A stretch of DNA of 43,923 bases, from the NCBI GenBank assembly GCA_025934635.1, contig JAICWX010000031.1:1-43923 (forward strand), in the 5' to 3' direction. The stretch is from Streptosporangiaceae bacterium (lineage in GTDB: Bacteria > Actinomycetota > Actinomycetes > Streptosporangiales > Streptosporangiaceae). Below the pieces are notes generated by a model. The model was not told where the DNA came from. It did no database searches and saw only the letters and a program-made list of their open reading frames with translations. This document shows positions 40,443-43,923 of the stretch, one piece after another (position 1 is the first letter of the stretch; every line of letters begins with the position of its first letter). A program made the position numbers and the translations under genes.

Positions 40443-40856
40443 GTGCGCGGACAGGCCGACCAGCATTTCGACACCAGGCAGCTGCCGGAGGTGCCGGATG
40501 CCGTCGCGCCCGACGGCTCGGACGTGCGGGTGCTGCTGCGCCTCGGCCGCGGCTCGATGGCGCACTTTGAGCTGGCCCCGGGGCGGGTCTCCCGCGCCGT
40601 GGCCCACCGCGCCGTCGAGGAGCTGTGGTACATCCTGGACGGGCAGGGCCAGATGTGGCGGCGCCAGGGGGAGCGGCGGCAGACGGTTCCGCTGCGCCCC
40701 GGCACCTGCCTGTCGATTCCGGCCGGCACCCACTTCCAGTTCCGCGCGGACGCGGCCCGCCCGCTGACAGCCGTGGGCGTGACCATGCCGCCCTGGCCGG
40801 GGGCCGACGAGGCCTATGAAGTCACTGGTGAGTGGCCTGCTGATGCCACCGCCTGA
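40443..40856 (+). CDS. Cupin-domain protein
   Basis: Protein of 137 residues, GTG start with AGGG upstream. It is a single small beta-barrel: VAHRAVEELWYILDGQGQMW forms cupin motif 1 (with H and E) and LRPGTCLSIPAGTHFQFRA motif 2 (GTHFQF with a histidine). Such proteins bind a metal and act as isomerases, oxygenases or sensing modules; the reaction cannot be told. It is divergent from the GMC operon and is followed by a deaminase gene 92 nt downstream. Confidence 0.85.
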   Translation: MRGQADQHFDTRQLPEVPDAVAPDGSDVRVLLRLGRGSMAHFELAPGRVSRAVAHRAVEELWYILDGQGQMWRRQGERRQTVPLRPGTCLSIPAGTHFQFRADAARPLTAVGVTMPPWPGADEAYEVTGEWPADATA

Positions 40857-40948
40857 CGCTTCGCCCGGAAACGCCGTACTCCCCAGGGGTTTACCAGACC
40901 AGGTCTGGACACCTACGGTCGTACAGTTCACGCGGAAAGGTGGTGGGC

Positions 40949-41440
40949 ATGCAATCAGGGCAGGGACCGTTGTGGCGGCCGCTGAAGCGCCAGGACAGCG
41001 CCGCGGCGGAGCAGATGGTCCAGCGGGCGGCGGAGCTGGCCAAGGATTCCCACGCGCAGACCCGCTACGCGGCGGTGCTGGTGAAAGGCGACAGCCTGCT
41101 GGCCTGGGGGACGAACGGCGTTCCGTTCCCCGGCGAGGATCACTGCTACTGCAAGTTCGGCGAGACCGGGCACCATGACCGCTGCCGGACGCACGCCGAG
41201 CAGCGGGCGATCACGCTGGCGCGCGAGGGCGACGGCTGGCGGATGCTGCAGGGCTCGAAGCTGATCTACGTCCGGCTGGCGGCGGACGGCTCGGTCCGGC
41301 AGGACGAGCCGCACTTCTGCTCCCGCTGCAGCCGCCTGGCGCTGTCCCTGGGCGTGACGGAATGGATCTTCTCCCTGTCCGAGGGGCTGGTCGGTTACGC
41401 TTCGGCCGATTACGACCAGCTGGCCCGGCTCCGGTGGTAG
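40949..41440 (+). CDS. Cytidine/dCMP deaminase-fold protein
   Basis: Protein of 163 residues from ATG 40949 (GGAAAGG 8 nt upstream; GTGs at 40940 and 40943 are alternatives). The zinc-dependent deaminase fold is shown by THAEQRAITLA (the HAE zinc ligand and proton shuttle) and, some 55 residues later, HFCSRCSRLAL (the two cysteine ligands). The second motif lacks the usual Pro-Cys start, having Phe-Cys instead. An extra Cys/His-rich DHCYCKFGETGHHDRC lies just before HAE and could bind a second metal, as in some dCMP deaminases. Substrate uncertain. Confidence 0.82.
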   Translation: MQSGQGPLWRPLKRQDSAAAEQMVQRAAELAKDSHAQTRYAAVLVKGDSLLAWGTNGVPFPGEDHCYCKFGETGHHDRCRTHAEQRAITLAREGDGWRMLQGSKLIYVRLAADGSVRQDEPHFCSRCSRLALSLGVTEWIFSLSEGLVGYASADYDQLARLRW

Positions 41441-41462
41441 CGACGGGCGCACACGAGGTTCC

Positions 41463-42479
41463 ATGCGTTACCTGAGCGCCGGCACCGCGACCCCGATCTC
41501 CCGGATCGGACTGGGCACCTGGCAGTTCGGCTCCCGGGAGTGGGGCTACGGCCGGGACTACGCCGGGCAGGAGGCGCGGGCCATCGTGCGCCGCGCCGTG
41601 GAGCTGGGCGTGACCTTGTTCGACACCGCCGAGATCTACGGCTTCGGCCGCAGCGAGCGGATCCTCGGCGCGGCGCTGCGTGAATCACTGGCCGAGTCGC
41701 CGGGCCAGGACCAGGCGCCGGTCTTCCTGGCCACCAAGATCCTCCCGCTGTTCCCGGTCGCCCCGGTCGTCGAGCAGCGCGCGGTGGCCAGCGCGAACCG
41801 GCTCGGCGTCCGCCGCCTCGACCTGTACCAGGTGCACCAGCCGAACCCGGTGGTCCGGGACGGGACGATCATGCGCGGCATGCGCGCGCTGCAGCGGGTC
41901 GGGCTGGTCGGCGAGGTCGGCGTCAGCAACTACTCGCTGGACCGCTGGCGCGCCGCCGAGCGGGCGCTGGGCAGCCGCGTGCTGAGCAACCAGGTCCGTT
42001 ACAACCTCGTCGACCGGTCCGCGGAGCGGGACCTGCTGCCGTTCGCCGCCTCGACCGGCCATGTGGTGATCGCCTACAGCCCGCTCGCCCAGGGGCTGCT
42101 CTCCGGCCGGTACCACCGGGACAGCCGCCCGGGCAACAGCCTCCGGGCCGCCAGCCCGCTGTTCCTGCCGGAAAACCTCGACCGGGCCGGTGACCTGATC
42201 GCGGCCCTGCGCGAGGTGGCGGACGCGCACTCCGCCACCCCGGCCCAGATCGCGCTGGCCTGGGCCATCCGCCGCCCGGGGGTCGTCGCCATCCCCGGCG
42301 CGTCGAGCGTCGGGCAGCTCGAGAGCAACGTCGCGGCGGCCGGCCTCGACCTCGCCGAGGACGAGTACCAGGCCCTGTGCGCGGCGGCGGACCGGTTCCG
42401 CCCGGTCACCGGCCCCGCCGCTCTGAGTCGGCTGGCACAGGCGAGGCTGGCCCGGGCCCGGCTGAGCCGGTCTCGTTAG
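41463..42479 (+). CDS. Aldo/keto reductase
   Basis: Protein of 338 residues, NADPH-dependent (alpha/beta)8 barrel reductase. The catalytic tetrad is readable: FDTAEIYG (Asp54, Tyr59), FLATKI (Lys92) and LYQVHQPN (His125). Cofactor-binding segments AYSPLAQGLLSGRY and AIPGASSVGQLESN follow. The type is close to the general YhdN/potassium-channel-beta-like AKRs reducing aldehydes. It follows the deaminase gene by 22 nt and precedes the CoA-binding protein by 9 nt, so these may share a transcript. The C-terminal end has a short LAQARLARARL repeat. Confidence 0.92.
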   Translation: MRYLSAGTATPISRIGLGTWQFGSREWGYGRDYAGQEARAIVRRAVELGVTLFDTAEIYGFGRSERILGAALRESLAESPGQDQAPVFLATKILPLFPVAPVVEQRAVASANRLGVRRLDLYQVHQPNPVVRDGTIMRGMRALQRVGLVGEVGVSNYSLDRWRAAERALGSRVLSNQVRYNLVDRSAERDLLPFAASTGHVVIAYSPLAQGLLSGRYHRDSRPGNSLRAASPLFLPENLDRAGDLIAALREVADAHSATPAQIALAWAIRRPGVVAIPGASSVGQLESNVAAAGLDLAEDEYQALCAAADRFRPVTGPAALSRLAQARLARARLSRSR

Positions 42480-42488
42480 GGTGATCGG

Positions 42489-42914
42489 GTGACCGATACC
42501 GACGCCATCGTCGAGCGCATCCTGACCCGCTACGACACCATCACCGTGGTCGGGGCGAGCCGGGCCTCGTACAAGGCGGCGCACTCGGTGCCCGCCCACA
42601 TGCAGCAGCACGGCTGGCGGATCATCCCGGTCAACCCGTACGCCGACCAGCTCCTCGGCGAGCCGGCCTACCGCACCCTGGCCGGCGTCCCCGAGCAGGT
42701 CGGCCTGGTCGACGTGTTCCGCCCGTCCGGGCAGACCCCCGACATCGCCCGCCAGGCGGTCGCGGCGGGTGCCACCGCGCTGTGGCTGCAACTGGGCATC
42801 GCCTCGGCCGAGGCCCGGGCCATCGCCGAGGACGCCGGGCTGCTCTACGTCGAGGACCGCTGCCTGATCATCGAGCAGCGCCGCCTCAACCTGGAAGCCC
42901 CCGTCCCCGGCTAG
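42489..42914 (+). CDS. CoA-binding protein (YccU-like)
   Basis: Protein of 141 residues, GTG start. A single Rossmann-type CoA-binding domain: ITVVGASRASYKAAHSVPAHMQQHGWRIIPVNPYADQ form the first strands, then VDVFRPSGQTPDIARQAV and ATALWLQLGIASAEARAIAEDAGL with EDRCLIIE at the end. It is the stand-alone counterpart of the N-terminal domain of acyl-CoA synthetases. Function in the cell is unclear. It is followed 5 nt later by the phosphotransferase gene. Confidence 0.9.
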   Translation: MTDTDAIVERILTRYDTITVVGASRASYKAAHSVPAHMQQHGWRIIPVNPYADQLLGEPAYRTLAGVPEQVGLVDVFRPSGQTPDIARQAVAAGATALWLQLGIASAEARAIAEDAGLLYVEDRCLIIEQRRLNLEAPVPG

Positions 42915-42919
42915 GCGAG

Positions 42920-43711
42920 ATGCCGCCACCTCCGGATACCAGCGTGCCGCCGCCCGTCCGGGCCCTCGCCGGCGACGACCCGCTCACCCTGGTCTGGATC
43001 AACGAACTAGGCGGCCTCACCTTCGCGATCGGCGCCGGCCGCCAGCGGCGGTTCGTGAAGTGGGCCCCGGCCGGCAGCGGCCTCGACCTGGCGGCCGAAG
43101 CCGCCCGGCTGCGCTGGGCCGTCCGCTACACCCCGGTCCCGCAACTGCTCGGCGAAGGCACCGACCCCACGGGATCATGGCTCGTCACCCGCGCCCGGCC
43201 GGGACAGATGGCCGTCGCCGATCGCTGGATCGCCGACCCGCGGACCGCGGTGACCGCCATCGGCCAGGGCCTGCGGGCCCTGCACGAGGCCCTGCCGGTG
43301 CGGGACTGCCCGTTCTCCTGGACCGCCCGCGACCGGCTGGCCGATACGCGCCGCCGGACCGCCCAGGGCCTGATCGACCCGGCCCAGTGGCATCCCGAGC
43401 ACCAGCACCTGGACGTGCCGCAGGCGCTGAGCCTGCTCGCCGAGATCCCGCCCGACGACCGCCTCGTCGTCTGCCACGGCGACAGCTGCGCTCCCAACAC
43501 GCTGCTGACCGACGACGGCCGCTGGTCCGGCCACGTCGACCTGGGCGAGCTGGGCGTCGCCGACCGCTGGGCCGACCTGGCCATCGCCACCTGGAGCGCA
43601 ACCTGGAACTACGGCCCCGGCTGGGAGATCCCCCTGCTCGACGCCTACGGCATCGCCCCCGACCCCGCCCGCACCCGCTACTACCGCCTCCTCTGGGACC
43701 TGGGCCCGTAA
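42920..43711 (+). CDS. Aminoglycoside 3'-phosphotransferase-like kinase
   Basis: Protein of 263 residues from ATG 42920 (AGGCGAG just upstream). Kinase-fold markers: RRFVKWAP (Lys47, ATP binding), VCHGDSCAPNTLL (catalytic Asp188 with Asn193) and GHVDLGELGVADRWADLA (Mg-binding Asp207). These three blocks are close to the APH(3') group rather than to choline or homoserine kinases. It may inactivate aminoglycosides by phosphorylation, or be a chromosomal relative with another small-molecule substrate; sequence alone does not settle this. Last of a compact run starting at the aldo/keto reductase. Confidence 0.85.
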   Translation: MPPPPDTSVPPPVRALAGDDPLTLVWINELGGLTFAIGAGRQRRFVKWAPAGSGLDLAAEAARLRWAVRYTPVPQLLGEGTDPTGSWLVTRARPGQMAVADRWIADPRTAVTAIGQGLRALHEALPVRDCPFSWTARDRLADTRRRTAQGLIDPAQWHPEHQHLDVPQALSLLAEIPPDDRLVVCHGDSCAPNTLLTDDGRWSGHVDLGELGVADRWADLAIATWSATWNYGPGWEIPLLDAYGIAPDPARTRYYRLLWDLGP

Positions 43712-43816
43712 CCCCGCGCCCGCCCCGGCCGCGATCCCTGACCAGGCGGACCTTGCCGTTGCCGTACGCCCAGTCGGCGTCTGCCACGACACGCCGCAGC
43801 AGAATTCCCTATTTCG

Positions 43817-43845
43817 TTGTCTGGCAGGCCGTTTTTCGGTACTAT
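43817..43845 (+). promoter_or_regulatory. Sigma-70-type promoter
   Basis: TTGTCT (43817-43822) and TACTAT (43840-43845) are separated by exactly 17 bp, in a locally AT-rich stretch 38 nt before the ATG at 43883. The 105 nt between the phosphotransferase stop and this site show no gene. Confidence 0.6.
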
Positions 43846-43882
43846 GTTCTACAGGTCAATTCTCCCGGACGAGGGAGGTGTC

Positions 43883-43923
43883 ATGCCTCCAGGACCGGCT
43901 CACGCGGATCCCGCCTCAGAGCC
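43883..43923 (+). CDS. Start of an unidentified gene (cut by window edge)
   Basis: The ATG is preceded by GGGAGG at 5-nt spacing and by a good promoter. The visible residues are MPPGPAHADPASE, too few to assign a family. Only the 5' end is inside the window. Confidence 0.6.
   Translation, partial: MPPGPAHADPASE

Noticed and set aside
43185..43787. Minus-strand frame opposite the phosphotransferase extending past its stop
   Set aside because: Gly/Arg-rich shadow without motif or ribosome site.

Overview
The window is about 44 kb of very GC-rich DNA with GTG starts, many 4-nt ATGA overlaps, Tat-lipoprotein signals and IclR, TetR, AraC and CGNR regulators. This fits a soil-type actinomycete (Actinomycetota), but I cannot place it to genus. 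I saw no rRNA, tRNA, CRISPR array or intact mobile element.

Region 1 (about 0.2-16.9 kb) is a purine-to-glycerate catabolic block. On the minus strand it runs hydroxypyruvate isomerase (hyi), tartronate semialdehyde reductase (glxR), glyoxylate carboligase (gcl), glycerate kinase, allantoicase (alc); then uricase; then xdhA-xdhB-xdhC-guaD. An NCS2 xanthine/urate-type permease and an IclR-family regulator complete the set. Together they cover import, guanine to xanthine to urate, allantoate cleavage, and glyoxylate to phosphoglycerate. HIU hydrolase, OHCU decarboxylase, allantoinase and ureidoglycolate lyase are not in the window. Upstream of iclR, hyi, the permease and uricase, and more weakly xdhA, I find two 16-bp boxes (consensus close to TTCCGTATCnTGAAAA) set exactly 21 bp apart, which I read as the IclR operators.

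Region 2 is split in two (17.0-21.5 kb and 30.5-37.3 kb). The first part is a class-III (glutamate-1-semialdehyde-like) aminotransferase with a polyamine-type binding protein and two permeases, but no ATPase. The second part holds the missing ATPase, with a TetR regulator and a zinc alcohol dehydrogenase on one strand; divergently from them run a phytoene-desaturase-like FAD oxidoreductase and an NDP-forming acyl-CoA synthetase. The same rare palindrome, GACTGAAYGTTCAGTC, stands just upstream of the aminotransferase and in the TetR/oxidoreductase divergent promoter. This joins the two parts into one probable TetR regulon for uptake and oxidation of an unknown amine. It is the best candidate here for an undescribed system.

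Between the two halves (21.5-30.4 kb) lie a small hypothetical protein, a kinase-less sensor-like membrane protein, a divergent AraC/MFS-efflux pair, a divergent CGNR/EamA pair with repeated half-sites, an MBL hydrolase, and a damaged locus where a nitrilase remnant runs head-on into a stop-less membrane alpha/beta hydrolase. The right end (37.4-43.9 kb) is housekeeping and accessory: an LprI-like lipoprotein, a GMC oxidoreductase with a small partner, a cupin, a CDA-fold deaminase, an aldo/keto reductase, a CoA-binding protein, an APH-type phosphotransferase and the start of another gene. In-frame minisatellites near protein ends or in linkers recur through the window.
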